Part shown: piece after piece, positions 15,598 to 24,851 of the stretch
How the letters are laid out: each line of letters opens with the position of its first letter
Position numbering within the stretch: the stretch's first letter is position 1
Position numbers and translations under genes: made by a program
Source of the DNA: Lachnospiraceae bacterium AC3007
Lineage (GTDB): Bacteria > Bacillota > Clostridia > Lachnospirales > Lachnospiraceae
Length of the DNA stretch: 64,000 nt
Assembly (NCBI GenBank): GCA_000621405.1
Contig: JHYK01000015.1
Coordinates: forward strand, 17,511-81,510
Direction: 5' to 3'
Notes under the pieces: model-generated
Seen by the model: only the letters and a program-made list of their open reading frames with translations
Database searches by the model: none
Told to the model about the DNA's origin: nothing

Positions 15598-17695
15598 AAA
15601 GATCGGAAAAGTGAATCTGGACCTCAGCTACTATCCGGGCTCTGACGGCTACAGCGAGGGAGAGGCTGAGGATCTGATACTGGAGGCGGTTAAGAACGAA
15701 CCTCAGGAGAAATACAACGATGTGATAGCCCACATGGGAACATGGAACGGGCTGTATCATCTGTCCGATATCAGGGGGAATATCGTCGATTTTATTCCCA
15801 TACAGAAGGACCATAAGGTGCTCGAGATCGGCGCGGGATGCGGTGCCGTCACTCAGACTCTTGTGAAAAAAGCATCGAAGGTCACAGTTGTGGAGCTCTC
15901 GTTAAAGAGAAGCATGATCAACGCATACCGCAATAAGGATCAGGACAATCTGGAGATACTCGTGGGTAATCTCGAGGATATAGAACCGCACCTTACCGAG
16001 AAGTATGATTATATCTTTCTTATCGGAGTGCTCGAATATGCGGGCTCCTACATCACAAAGTATGAAGAGGATCCCTATCTGTCCATGCTGGAGCTCCTTA
16101 TGCCGCATCTGGATCAGGGAGGCGAGATAGCCGTAGCCATAGAGAACAAATTCGGACTGAAGTATTTTGCGGGATCCCGCGAAGATCATACAGGCGGATT
16201 TTTTGACGGGATAGAAGGATATCCCGGAGTAGATAATGTAAAGACTTTTTCCAAAAACGGACTTATGGAGCTTGCAAAAAAAGCGGGACTGAGGACAGAG
16301 TTTTATTATCCTTATCCTGATTACAAGCTTCCTTCTGTTATCTTTTCCGACGAGAGGCTTCCTCATCCTGGAGAGTTCAAGGGCGGGATCAGGAATTTCG
16401 ACATGGACAGGTTCGTGTCCTTTGATGAAGCGAAGGTATTTGATGAGGCTGCGAGAGAAGAGATATTCCCGCTCGTATCGAATTCCTTCCTGGTCATGAT
16501 GTCCATAGAGGACAGGATCGAAAGCTTCAATGTGAAGCATGTGCTCTATTCAAAGCATTCGGACGAGAGGGCTCCGAAGTACCAGATCCGCACGGATATA
16601 TTGAAGGACGGCTATCACAGGAAGTATCTTGTAAAATATCCGAAGACGCAGGCTGCCGTGTCACATCTTTTAAGAATGTATGATAACTCCGTCAAGCTGT
16701 CGATGGCATTGAAGGATTCAGCTATCAAGGTAAACAGGGCGCGGCTTATGACCGACTGGGACGGTGGTTTTGAAGGAATACAGTTTGAGTTCCTTGAGGG
16801 AAAGACGCTCGATGTGATAATCGCAGACCTTATGGCTTCGGACAGGGTGGATCAGGCCCTTAATATAATCAGGCAGTTTGCGGGATTTGTGAGGGCAAAG
16901 CATCTTCAGGATCTGGATCTTATCTTTTCCAACATACTCATAACAGCGGACGGGACCTGGAACATCACTGATTACGAATGGATGAGCGAGGACTGTGATC
17001 CGGAGTTTGTGATCTACAGGGCAATAAGATATTTCCTCGATGAACATGAGGTCCCGGTTCCGAAGGAAAAGCTGTATGAGGCGGCAGGGCTCGATCAGGC
17101 GGATGATGCAAGATTCGACGAAAAAGAGATGAGCCTTCAGACCGATATAGCAGGAGATCATGTGTCACTCGACAAGATGTACAGCATCTTTGGAAAGGGC
17201 TATGTGACGCTGGAGCAGACAATGAAGGCAAACGAGGGCTTCATGAGGCCTGCGAAGGTGAAACTCTACGCCGACATGGGAGAGGGCTTCAAGGAAGGCG
17301 AGATGCCGTCTTATGACGGAAGCATCACCGATGACATGCGCGTATCCCTCGACGTGCCTGTGCCTGAAGGAACAAAGACACTGCGCTTTGATCCGCAGGA
17401 TGATTATTGTATATTAAGGCTTCTCGATGCCACAGTCAGCGAGGGCCTCACAAACGGAAGGGTATGCGGCAATACTGTCGTATTTGACAATAAAGACCCG
17501 CAGCTTGTCTTCAAACTGCCGGCAGGGCTTAAGTCCTTCCACATAGAATATAAGATCCAGAGGATAGCGGAGGAAGTCTATGAGGACATCCTGCAAAGGC
17601 TCACGGAGCTTGAATGCGAGCCCAGAGGCATCTTAAGGAGTCCAAGGAAGAAGAAGGAATATGTCAGAATATCTGCAGTACACGGATCAGACTGA
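15581..17695 (+). CDS. Methyltransferase-kinase fusion, WbdD-like glycan capping enzyme
   Basis: 704 residues. The N-terminal class I SAM methyltransferase (about 40-270) has motif I VLEIGAGCGAV at 80-90 and DYIFLIGVLEY further on. The second half (about 330-520) looks like a small-molecule or protein kinase fold: HLQDLDLIFSN at 441-451 resembles the HxDxxxxN catalytic loop, and ITDYEW (Asp464) resembles the metal-binding DFG/DYE. A beta-rich region (about 570-660) and a short helix predicted to coil (about 660-680) follow. WbdD of E. coli O9a caps and methyl-phosphorylates the glycan end and sets chain length; domain order and the neighbouring Wzm/Wzt pair agree. The kinase part is inferred from weak motifs and could be inactive. 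Confidence 0.78.
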   Translation: MEKKSEKIGKVNLDLSYYPGSDGYSEGEAEDLILEAVKNEPQEKYNDVIAHMGTWNGLYHLSDIRGNIVDFIPIQKDHKVLEIGAGCGAVTQTLVKKASKVTVVELSLKRSMINAYRNKDQDNLEILVGNLEDIEPHLTEKYDYIFLIGVLEYAGSYITKYEEDPYLSMLELLMPHLDQGGEIAVAIENKFGLKYFAGSREDHTGGFFDGIEGYPGVDNVKTFSKNGLMELAKKAGLRTEFYYPYPDYKLPSVIFSDERLPHPGEFKGGIRNFDMDRFVSFDEAKVFDEAAREEIFPLVSNSFLVMMSIEDRIESFNVKHVLYSKHSDERAPKYQIRTDILKDGYHRKYLVKYPKTQAAVSHLLRMYDNSVKLSMALKDSAIKVNRARLMTDWDGGFEGIQFEFLEGKTLDVIIADLMASDRVDQALNIIRQFAGFVRAKHLQDLDLIFSNILITADGTWNITDYEWMSEDCDPEFVIYRAIRYFLDEHEVPVPKEKLYEAAGLDQADDARFDEKEMSLQTDIAGDHVSLDKMYSIFGKGYVTLEQTMKANEGFMRPAKVKLYADMGEGFKEGEMPSYDGSITDDMRVSLDVPVPEGTKTLRFDPQDDYCILRLLDATVSEGLTNGRVCGNTVVFDNKDPQLVFKLPAGLKSFHIEYKIQRIAEEVYEDILQRLTELECEPRGILRSPRKKKEYVRISAVHGSD

Positions 17696-19361
17696 AACAT
17701 GGCGCGCCCGTAAGACCGACCGCCACATAACAGACGACTTTATCAGGGATTATCACGTGATCTATGACAGTGATGATCATGTTCCTGATCCCGATGCCAC
17801 GGCGCAGTTTGCGATCGCCGCATCGAAAGGGGATTATGATCTGCTGTACTGTGATGAGGATGTGATCCATGACCATGAAAGGATGGATCCTTATTTCAAG
17901 CCGGGATATTCTCCGGAGAGCGAGATGAGCCTCGGCTATATATCCGGCATGGTGGCGATAAAAAAGGGGATGCAGTTCAACCCCCTTTATTCTTTTAGAA
18001 GAGACCGTGTATGCCACATAGAAAAGGTGCTCTATCACAGGATGAAAAAAAGGCAGATAAGACCGACCGCCGCTGATGATCCTTTCATTGACAAGATCGA
18101 AGGGAAGATATCGATCATAATACTGTCCAGGGATCATCCCGATATGTTCGAGCGATGCGTAAGATCCGTGAAGGCATCCATGTCCGGTGACGAGGTCGAG
18201 ATCATACTGATAGAGAACAAGAGTCAGGAGGGCGCAAGAAGGAGATATCAGGATCTGTCTCAGCAGTACGGTGTTACCATGTACTGCTGCGATGATGATT
18301 TTAATTATTCTTCTCTTAATACTCTGGGTGTCGAAAAGTCCACAGGCGATGTGCTCATCTTCATGAATGATGATATAGAGATACCTGAGCAGGAAAAGGG
18401 AGTGCTGGAGCGGATGGCCAAGCTTGCTGTAAGGGAGGACTGCGGCGCCGTAGGCATCAAGCTCCTCTATCCGGGAGGCGAGAAGATACAGCATTGCGGG
18501 ATATTCCTTCTGCACAGCGGACCGTCGCATAAGCTCCAGGGGTATAAGGACGAGCAGTATTACTACGGCTTCAGCGATCATGATGTGAATGTCATAGCAG
18601 TGACCGGCGCCTGTCTTGCAGTAAAGAAGAGCAGGTTTGAAGAGGTCGGAGGATTCGACGAGCGTCTCGCTGTAGCATACAATGACGTGGACCTTTGCAT
18701 GAAGCTTTTTGAGGCGGGATACAACAATGTATGCATGAACTCCCATCATCTGATCCATCATGAGGGCGCCACGAGGCGTGACGACAGAACTGACAGGGAT
18801 TCCTATGAGAGACTGAAGGAAGAGCGGGTCTATTTCATATCAAAGCACGGCGAGATCGTGGACAGGGGAGATCCTTATCTTAATAAGAACATATCCCGTT
18901 ATACACTTGATTTTGCGCTGAACATGACCGAGGAATGGGAGACCTTCGGGCGATCATCCGTATGGGAGAATAAAGGAAGGGTAAAGACAAGAAAGCATGT
19001 GCATGCATCCTTTGACAGCTTCTCCTATTGCCTCTCGGATGCATACGGAAATGAAGATTTCTATGAGGCGAGGGGCTGGATATTTGATGAAGGATTGAGA
19101 AAGCTTAAGCCCTGTGTCGTGATAGAGGGCGGCGGCAAGCAGCTTATCGCGGATACTGCCGTCATGAGAAGGACGGATGTCCGTGATGCTTTCCCTAATT
19201 TCAAGAAGAGTGAGAGATCCGGCTTCATCGCGCGTATACCGAAGAGAGAGTTTCAGGAAAGCGGTGTAAGCGGAGATATAACTGTCTATCCTGCCTTCAT
19301 GGACAGGAAGAAACGAATATTCAAAGGTGATATAGAATGTCAGAAGACGGCAAAGATCTAG
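17661..19361 (+). CDS. Family 2 glycosyltransferase with partial first GT domain
   Basis: 566 residues. Residues about 25-125 resemble only the middle of a GT2 domain: VIYDSDDHVPDPDA, LLYCDEDV and YFKPGYSPE. The N-terminal nucleotide-binding strands are missing, so this looks like a degenerate first domain of a tandem enzyme. A complete GT-A domain follows (about 150-410): ISIIILSRDHPDMFERCVRS, LIFMNDDIEIPE with the metal-binding acidic pair, VTGACLAVKKSRFEEVGGFDE and YNDVDLCMKL. The C-terminal 120 residues are beta-rich with an RTDV...AF..GF pattern found at the end of large Lachnospiraceae GTs. Probable rhamnosyl or hexosyl transferase. It overlaps the genes on both sides (35 and 25 bases). 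Confidence 0.88.
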   Translation: MSEYLQYTDQTETWRARKTDRHITDDFIRDYHVIYDSDDHVPDPDATAQFAIAASKGDYDLLYCDEDVIHDHERMDPYFKPGYSPESEMSLGYISGMVAIKKGMQFNPLYSFRRDRVCHIEKVLYHRMKKRQIRPTAADDPFIDKIEGKISIIILSRDHPDMFERCVRSVKASMSGDEVEIILIENKSQEGARRRYQDLSQQYGVTMYCCDDDFNYSSLNTLGVEKSTGDVLIFMNDDIEIPEQEKGVLERMAKLAVREDCGAVGIKLLYPGGEKIQHCGIFLLHSGPSHKLQGYKDEQYYYGFSDHDVNVIAVTGACLAVKKSRFEEVGGFDERLAVAYNDVDLCMKLFEAGYNNVCMNSHHLIHHEGATRRDDRTDRDSYERLKEERVYFISKHGEIVDRGDPYLNKNISRYTLDFALNMTEEWETFGRSSVWENKGRVKTRKHVHASFDSFSYCLSDAYGNEDFYEARGWIFDEGLRKLKPCVVIEGGGKQLIADTAVMRRTDVRDAFPNFKKSERSGFIARIPKREFQESGVSGDITVYPAFMDRKKRIFKGDIECQKTAKI

Positions 19362-21382
19362 CGGGCTACTATAAGGAGCTCTATGTAAAGGAAAAAGAGA
19401 AGAACGAGCAGCTTGTCACGGAACTGGCGGATCTTGAGGCGAAGCATGAAGAACTGTCCCACAAGGTGGATGTCTTAAAGCACAGTCTCATATATCGCGC
19501 GATAACTCCTTTCAGGCTCGTCTGGTCGCACATGAAGAATGCCGTGATCAGGGTGAAGAGACTCGGATCCTTATCTGAAGTGATAAGAAAGCTGAAGTCC
19601 AAGAAGATCGAGCGCTCGGCATATAAGCTGCACGGGACGGAGAGCTTCCTTACAGGCGAAGAGCTTGAGAAGGCAAAGAATACGAAGTTTAAAAAGCAGC
19701 ATGTATTCTCCATCCTGATCCCTCTGTACAATACTCCTGAGGGATTCCTGAGGGAGCTGCTTGACTGCATAGAATCTCAGATCTACGGGGGCTGGGAGCT
19801 CTGCTTTGCGGACGGCTCCGATGATGAGCATTCATATGTCGGAGACATCGTATCGGAGTATGCAGCTCATGAGGGCGGAGACAGGATCCGGTATAAAAAG
19901 CTTGAGAAAAACGGCGGGATATCCGAAAACACCAACGCCTGCTTTGATCTCGCGACGGGAGATTACTATGCTCTGATGGATCATGATGACATACTGCATC
20001 CCTCGGCTCTGTATGAATTCATGAAGGTCCTTGAGGATAAGGATGCGTGGTTCATATATTCCGACGAAGCTACTTTTAAGGGCGGATCCATCAACGACAT
20101 GGTGACCCTTCACTTCAAGCCGGACTATGCTCCGGACAATCTCAGGGCCAATAATTATATATGTCATTTCTCGGCATTTAAGAGAGAGCTTGTCGACAAG
20201 GTCGGCCGCTTCCGCTCCGAATATGACGGAAGCCAGGATCACGACCTGCTGCTGCGCCTTACAAAAGAAGCCGCAAAGCATGAAGACGGCATAGTGCATG
20301 TGCCTCACATACTGTATTACTGGAGGAGCCATGCAGGCTCCACGGCTGCGGACATCAATGCAAAGACCTATGCGATCGAGGCTGCGAAAAAGGCTGTGGC
20401 ATCGACTCTTACCGAAGAAGGATACAGTGGTTTTAAGATCGAGAGCACTAAGGCTTTTCCGACCATATTCCGCATAAGATACGCCTTAAAGGAGAGACCG
20501 AAGGTGTCGATAGTGATCCCGAACAGGGATCATGCCGAAGATCTTAAGAGATGTATCGGCTCCATCATCTACAAGACCTCCTATGATGACTTTGAGATAG
20601 TGATCGTCGAGAACGGAAGCACATCCGATGAGATAAAGGAGTATTATGAGGAGCTTAAGGAGTCGCCGATAGTTAAGATCATAACCGTGCAGCAGGATAT
20701 CTTTAATTATTCGGAGCTTATAAATAAAGGCGTCGAAGCATCGTCCGGCAGATATATCATCCTTCTCAATAACGATACGGAGATCATCACAAGGAACTGG
20801 ATCGAAGAGATGTTGATGTATGCACAGAGGGATGATGTGGGCGCAGTCGGATGCAAGCTGTATTATCCGGATCACACGATACAGCACGCGGGCATAGTTA
20901 TAGGACTCGGAGCCCACAGGACCGCAGGACACGTGCACTACAGGCTTGCGAGCAGCAACCTTGGATACATGGGGCGTCTCTGCTATGCGCAGGATTTCAC
21001 TGCCGTCACGGGAGCCTGCCTTATGGTATCAAGGGAGGACTTTGATGCGTGCGGCGGCCTTGATGAGGGCTTTGCCGTGGCGCTTAATGATGTGGATCTC
21101 TGTCTGAAATTAAGGCACATGGGACGTGTCAATATATTTACTCCTTTTGCGGAGCTCTATCATTACGAATCAGCAAGCAGGGGATCGGATGTGGAGAAAA
21201 AGAAGGCACAGGAAGACGCATCCTATGATGACAGGGCAAAGAGATATGAAGAGGAAGCTGAGAGATTCCGCGAAAAGTGGGCCGATGATCTGGCAGTGGG
21301 AGATCCGTACTTCAATAAGAACTTCAGTCTGGATCACAGCAATTTCACATTGAACGTACTGCCGGCGCCGATGGTAGAGTAA
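19337..21382 (+). CDS. Tandem two-domain family 2 glycosyltransferase
   Basis: 681 residues. Residues about 5-50 form a coiled coil rich in Glu/Lys. Two GT-A domains follow. Domain 1 (about 115-350) has FSILIPLYNTPEGFLRELLD, YALMDHDDILHPSALYEF and IYSDEATF. Domain 2 (about 385-640) has VSIVIPNRDHAEDLKRCIGS, YIILLNNDTEIITRNW, VTGACLMVSREDF and LNDVDLCLKLRHMG. Such bifunctional enzymes build repeating glycans by alternating two linkages. Domain 2 is closely related in plan to the main domain of the preceding gene, consistent with duplication. With rml genes present, rhamnose is a likely substrate. Confidence 0.9.
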   Translation: MSEDGKDLAGYYKELYVKEKEKNEQLVTELADLEAKHEELSHKVDVLKHSLIYRAITPFRLVWSHMKNAVIRVKRLGSLSEVIRKLKSKKIERSAYKLHGTESFLTGEELEKAKNTKFKKQHVFSILIPLYNTPEGFLRELLDCIESQIYGGWELCFADGSDDEHSYVGDIVSEYAAHEGGDRIRYKKLEKNGGISENTNACFDLATGDYYALMDHDDILHPSALYEFMKVLEDKDAWFIYSDEATFKGGSINDMVTLHFKPDYAPDNLRANNYICHFSAFKRELVDKVGRFRSEYDGSQDHDLLLRLTKEAAKHEDGIVHVPHILYYWRSHAGSTAADINAKTYAIEAAKKAVASTLTEEGYSGFKIESTKAFPTIFRIRYALKERPKVSIVIPNRDHAEDLKRCIGSIIYKTSYDDFEIVIVENGSTSDEIKEYYEELKESPIVKIITVQQDIFNYSELINKGVEASSGRYIILLNNDTEIITRNWIEEMLMYAQRDDVGAVGCKLYYPDHTIQHAGIVIGLGAHRTAGHVHYRLASSNLGYMGRLCYAQDFTAVTGACLMVSREDFDACGGLDEGFAVALNDVDLCLKLRHMGRVNIFTPFAELYHYESASRGSDVEKKKAQEDASYDDRAKRYEEEAERFREKWADDLAVGDPYFNKNFSLDHSNFTLNVLPAPMVE

Positions 21383-21393
21383 GGAGGGATCTT

Positions 21394-22182
21394 ATGGCGG
21401 GAAATAAAGGCCGTTTGGATCAGGAGAAGATCCTGAAAGTCGCACTGCTCATCCTTTCTTTTATTTTCATCATGACAGGCATCGCGATCTTTGCTCACGG
21501 TCTTATAAAGACAAAGATACTGCCCCGCTTCGTGGCTTCGGAAGACTCCGAAGAGGAAGAGGAGACTTCAACGGAAGAAAAATCTACGGAAGAAACTTCC
21601 ACGGAAGAAACTTCCACGGAAGAATCTTCCACGGAGATTTTGGTGTCGAAAGAAGAAGGATCCGATGACAGCTACATCGCAGCGAACGATATGTCTGCCG
21701 AGGAGTCGGAGGGATCCGATGATAGTGCAGAGGATACCTTGGATACGGACGGTCTTACCGAGGACGAGCGGATCGCCATAGAAGAGGAAGAGAGGCTGAA
21801 GGCCGAGGAGGAAGCGGCGGCAAGCGCTGAGCAGAAGTACAGCATAGACTATATCTACGGAGTCTTCATAGCTTCCGATGTCGATATCGTAAGAGCCTTT
21901 GCACCCACCATTGCTTTTCATAAAGACAACACCTTTGATCTCACGCTGAACTTTGATGACAATATGAAGACCTATACGGGCACTTTCACTACGTCAGTCA
22001 AGCAGGATGAGATGGACGATCTGTCCATATATCTTAAGATAAAAAATCCGGGCAACGGTATAAAGGATACGGCAACGGTCATCTTTTCCGATTCGTCGGA
22101 TTACTGTATGTTCATGGATGAGGGCTTCGGACTTATGGGCTACAGCGGTGCCCCGTACTACTTCAACCGTGATGAAAGATAG
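21394..22182 (+). CDS. Single-pass membrane protein with Thr-Glu repeat stalk
   Basis: 262 residues. Residues 1-14 are basic and cytoplasmic. A helix follows at about 14-37. A low-complexity stalk (about 48-140) has tandem STEETSTEE-type repeats encoded by repeating GAAGAAACTTCCACG units. A folded, beta-rich outer domain (about 145-260) contains IYGVFIASDVDIVRAFAPTI and a lipocalin-like strand pattern. No known family is recognised. It closes the glycan cluster, 11 bases after the GT gene, with AAGGAGGG as ribosome site, and ends at a strong terminator. A role in anchoring or sensing the exported polymer is only a guess from position. Confidence 0.8.
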   Translation: MAGNKGRLDQEKILKVALLILSFIFIMTGIAIFAHGLIKTKILPRFVASEDSEEEEETSTEEKSTEETSTEETSTEESSTEILVSKEEGSDDSYIAANDMSAEESEGSDDSAEDTLDTDGLTEDERIAIEEEERLKAEEEAAASAEQKYSIDYIYGVFIASDVDIVRAFAPTIAFHKDNTFDLTLNFDDNMKTYTGTFTTSVKQDEMDDLSIYLKIKNPGNGIKDTATVIFSDSSDYCMFMDEGFGLMGYSGAPYYFNRDER

Positions 22183-22198
22183 AGACTCCTGAATAATA

Positions 22199-22236
22199 AA
22201 GCCGGACCACGCTTAGATGTGCGGTCCGGCTTTTTT
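22199..22236. terminator. Intrinsic terminator, convergent genes
   Basis: AAGCCGGACC (22199-22208) pairs with GGTCCGGCTT (22223-22232), followed by a T-run to 22236. On the opposite strand it is preceded by a short A-rich stretch, so it may serve both the glycan cluster and the LiaF-like gene. Confidence 0.9.
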
Positions 22237-22256
22237 GATACAGGCATTTGTTTTTC

Positions 22257-23000
22257 TCACGTTCTGATGATCTTCAGTTCTCCGAAGGAGACGCTTCCGT
22301 CGATCACACACTCTACTGCATTAACGGCTGCCGTCTCATTAATGTTTCTGTCATCGCAGTGTCCGAGAGCGACGCTGACTCTGTTCAGAACCTTCCAGTC
22401 CTTGGGGATGTACAGATCCAGTTCACCGAATGATACGTGACAGTTGATCGTCACCTTGTTTGAAGGGACATGAGCTCCGTCAAAGTACACGGACATCTCG
22501 CCGAACTGAGTAGCAAGATCAGCAGATGCAAGGTTCTGGAGGCGGACATACTTTGTGCCTGATCCGAATCTTACAGAGTGGATCACGTGCCCGTTCTTAT
22601 TCTCATCTATCACCTCGGAAGGACCACCGGAGGCTGCGAAACTTCCGTGCAGGCGTGCCTTTTTGAAGTGCCTTAAGTGTCTCGGAAAGATGATCTCAAA
22701 GGCGATGGTCAGGAGCAGGGCTGCTATGAGCACAATCCCGGGTGTGATGGCCTCGATCCCGAGCGGCTTCGCAAATACGATGCAGACCACGGCGATCGGG
22801 AAAAAGATCCCTGCGAAGAACAGATCCACGAGGCTGAAGAAAACGATGATCACCATAAAAACAGCGATGATAAGTCCCCAGGTACTGACCCCCACGAAGG
22901 CTGTGGGAAGATTGAATACATTAAGCTTCCACATTACAAGGCATGCTGCCAGTACTATGAGCAATAATGCGAAAAGTATGTTTTTTGTTCTCTTGTTCAT
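22257..23000 (-). CDS. LiaF-like membrane protein
   Basis: 247 residues. Four hydrophobic helices occupy about 8-105: two N-terminal helices, then SLVDLFFAGIFFPIAVVCIVF and PGIVLIAALLLTIAF. The C-terminal half (about 140-247) is a repetitive right-handed beta domain with Gly-Glu turns: FGEMSVYFDGA, VSFGELDLYIPKDW and VSFGELKIIR. This is the LiaF/YvqF C-terminal fold. LiaF holds the LiaRS cell-envelope stress system off. Here the partner gene encodes a LytTR regulator 11 bases upstream, a pairing common in Firmicutes LytTR operons, so it probably tunes that regulator in response to envelope state. The regulatory link is inferred. Confidence 0.85.
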   Translation of the reverse strand: MNKRTKNILFALLLIVLAACLVMWKLNVFNLPTAFVGVSTWGLIIAVFMVIIVFFSLVDLFFAGIFFPIAVVCIVFAKPLGIEAITPGIVLIAALLLTIAFEIIFPRHLRHFKKARLHGSFAASGGPSEVIDENKNGHVIHSVRFGSGTKYVRLQNLASADLATQFGEMSVYFDGAHVPSNKVTINCHVSFGELDLYIPKDWKVLNRVSVALGHCDDRNINETAAVNAVECVIDGSVSFGELKIIRT

Positions 23001-23011
23001 TTTAGTCTCCT

Positions 23012-23467
23012 TTACGGCGCCAGGATGTCCTTGAGCGCTTTATAATAGTTTCTTGAGCAGTATACGGTCTTGTAGGTTCCCTGAAACTCGATCTTGCTTG
23101 CGCCTGCAAGATTCTTTGTTATCGAGTACAGCTTGTGAGTATTGAGGATCGTGGATTTGGAGATCCTTGTAAAATAGGACGGAAGCTTCTCCTCCAGTTC
23201 GTAGAGCTTATACCTTGTCTCGAACTCATCATCGGCGGTATGGGCCCTTATCAGACCGCCGTCCGTCTCGAAGAATAGGATGTCGCCGAGCGGAACGAAG
23301 TATTCCGAATCTTCCTTATAGAAGCTTATCTGGGAAAAGCCCGGAGCGTTTTCGGATAAAAGCTTCTGGATCCTCATCACTTCCTGATCGACTTCGGAGC
23401 ATTTTATTATGACTTCTTTGCCGGATGCTTCAGGGTCGATCTCGATTTTTACTTTCAAGCTGCTCAT
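23012..23467 (-). CDS. LytTR-domain DNA-binding regulator
   Basis: 151 residues from ATG at 23467; an in-frame ATG at 23494 would add nine residues with no ribosome site. The N-terminal 40 residues are a short strand-helix segment (VKIEIDPEASGKEVIIKC). The LytTR domain covers about 50-150: FFETDGGLIRAHTADDEF, YKLYELEEKLP, FTRISKSTILNTHKLYSI and YKTVYCSRNYYKALK. This compact class lacks a receiver domain, unlike AgrA. It binds direct repeats in target promoters. It is followed by the LiaF-like gene. A TATAAT lies six bases before the ATG, so the message may be leaderless. Confidence 0.87.
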   Translation of the reverse strand: MSSLKVKIEIDPEASGKEVIIKCSEVDQEVMRIQKLLSENAPGFSQISFYKEDSEYFVPLGDILFFETDGGLIRAHTADDEFETRYKLYELEEKLPSYFTRISKSTILNTHKLYSITKNLAGASKIEFQGTYKTVYCSRNYYKALKDILAP

Positions 23468-23494
23468 GGCTGTATTATACAACGAACGGTGCAT

Positions 23495-23801
23495 AAAAAA
23501 AGGGGTTTTGGGTAAGAGGTAGTAAAATGCGCGGTAACAGGTATAATATAGTTATATCTGTAGTTGATTATTATGCTTCGGCAGGGAATTGTTTGCTCAG
23601 TTACCGCCAACGCTCGGACGAACTAATCACCACGCATTACTAAGCCTCAAACGAAAATGTCGATAAATCTCCATTTTCTATTCGGCAAGTAATTGCGGGT
23701 GCTGGATTTTGTCCTCGCTAAAAGCGGCTCTTCATGCCTTCGCAAACAATATCCCTTGCCTCAGCATTTGAACTGCCAGATTGTAACGGGGGAGATGTGA
23801 T
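23495..23801. other. Intergenic region between divergent lytTR and SPFH genes
   Basis: About 300 bases with no supported gene. A TATAAT at 23542-23547 has no good -35 partner. CAGTTACCGCCAACGC near 23600 resembles the TCAGTTACCGCAAATGCGCC of repeat family B at 8657. The remainder (TCGGCAAGTAATTGC, GCTCTTCATGCCTTCGC) looks like decayed repeat sequence. GGGGGAGATG at 23790-23799 is the ribosome site of the SPFH gene. Confidence 0.5.
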
Positions 23802-24755
23802 ATGGGGATATTTAAGGCGGCGGTTGCGTCGGCGAGCGGCATGGCGGGAGACCAGTGGAAGGAGTTTTTCTACTGTGATTCGCTGCCGGAGGACCGGATC
23901 ATGGTCCGCGGGGTAAAGAGGACATCTGCCAATTCTTCAAATAAAGGGGATCAGGAGATAATCACGGACGGTTCGATCATAGCGGTGGCAGACGGACAGT
24001 GCGCGATAGTCGTCAGTAACGGAAAAGTGATCTCGATCCTTACGGATCCGGGTGAAAATGAATTCAGGACCGGGGAGACGTATGGCGTCTTTTCGGGATC
24101 AAAGAAGGGAAGTTTCGGCAAGGAATTCTTCAACAGGTTGTCTTTCGGGGGCGATGCTCCGCCCACGACCCAGAGGGTATATTATCTAAATATGAAAATA
24201 ATATTAAATAACCCCTTCGGAAACGGGATGGAAGTGCCTGTGAGGATACACGACGAAGCGAGGGGGCTTGATATCGACTGTTCGCTGATAATGTCCGGTG
24301 TATATTCATACAGGATAGTCGATCCCGCAAAGATATACAAGCAGGTCATAGGCAATGTGAAGCATGTGTATATGACATCGTATCTTGCATCGCAGATGAA
24401 GGCGGATGTGGACAGTACACTGCTTAGCGCTGTGGGTGAGGTATGTGTCGGTTCGTTCAGACCGTCAGCGCTCGGGAGTTTTATACCTGAGCTCACGGAG
24501 CAGGTGATCGAAAGAGCCAATACGGTGCTTGGAGAATTACGGGGGATAGAGATAGTAAACCTGGCTTTTGAGGTATTTAAGCTGACGGATCCGGATACAG
24601 GGATCATCCGGCAGATACAGGTGGCTTCTGTTGCCATGGATCCTTTGATGGGTGCAGCCATGCTCACATCTGCCCAGGCTGATGCGATGCGCGATGCAGC
24701 GTCCAATACTATGGGCATGGGGACGGATCCATCATGGAAAGATCGACGACTGTAA
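23802..24755 (+). CDS. SPFH-domain protein (YdjI-like), short C-terminus
   Basis: 317 residues. The N-terminus MGIFKAAVASASGMAGDQWKEFFYCDSLP and the following GDQEIITDGSIIAVADGQCAIVV and GEYGV-type strands match the YdjI/'virion core' SPFH group. The SPFH domain spans about 40-280, with NPFGNGMEVPVRIHDEARG and a helical C-terminal part. Members usually continue with a Gly/Met-rich segment and a zinc ribbon; here the chain stops after AASNTMGMGTD, so the ribbon is lost. SPFH proteins scaffold membrane microdomains; in B. subtilis YdjI recruits a PspA paralogue. No PspA or phage-shock genes are nearby. Start has a GGGGGAG site. Confidence 0.85.
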   Translation: MGIFKAAVASASGMAGDQWKEFFYCDSLPEDRIMVRGVKRTSANSSNKGDQEIITDGSIIAVADGQCAIVVSNGKVISILTDPGENEFRTGETYGVFSGSKKGSFGKEFFNRLSFGGDAPPTTQRVYYLNMKIILNNPFGNGMEVPVRIHDEARGLDIDCSLIMSGVYSYRIVDPAKIYKQVIGNVKHVYMTSYLASQMKADVDSTLLSAVGEVCVGSFRPSALGSFIPELTEQVIERANTVLGELRGIEIVNLAFEVFKLTDPDTGIIRQIQVASVAMDPLMGAAMLTSAQADAMRDAASNTMGMGTDPSWKDRRL

Positions 24756-24851
24756 TATGAGGTGACCGTCGAAGAAAACGCCCTGGGGAACAGATGTGAG
24801 AAAGAAAATGAAGGGTTTTTGGAAATACGGGGGGACACGTAGAATCTGAGT

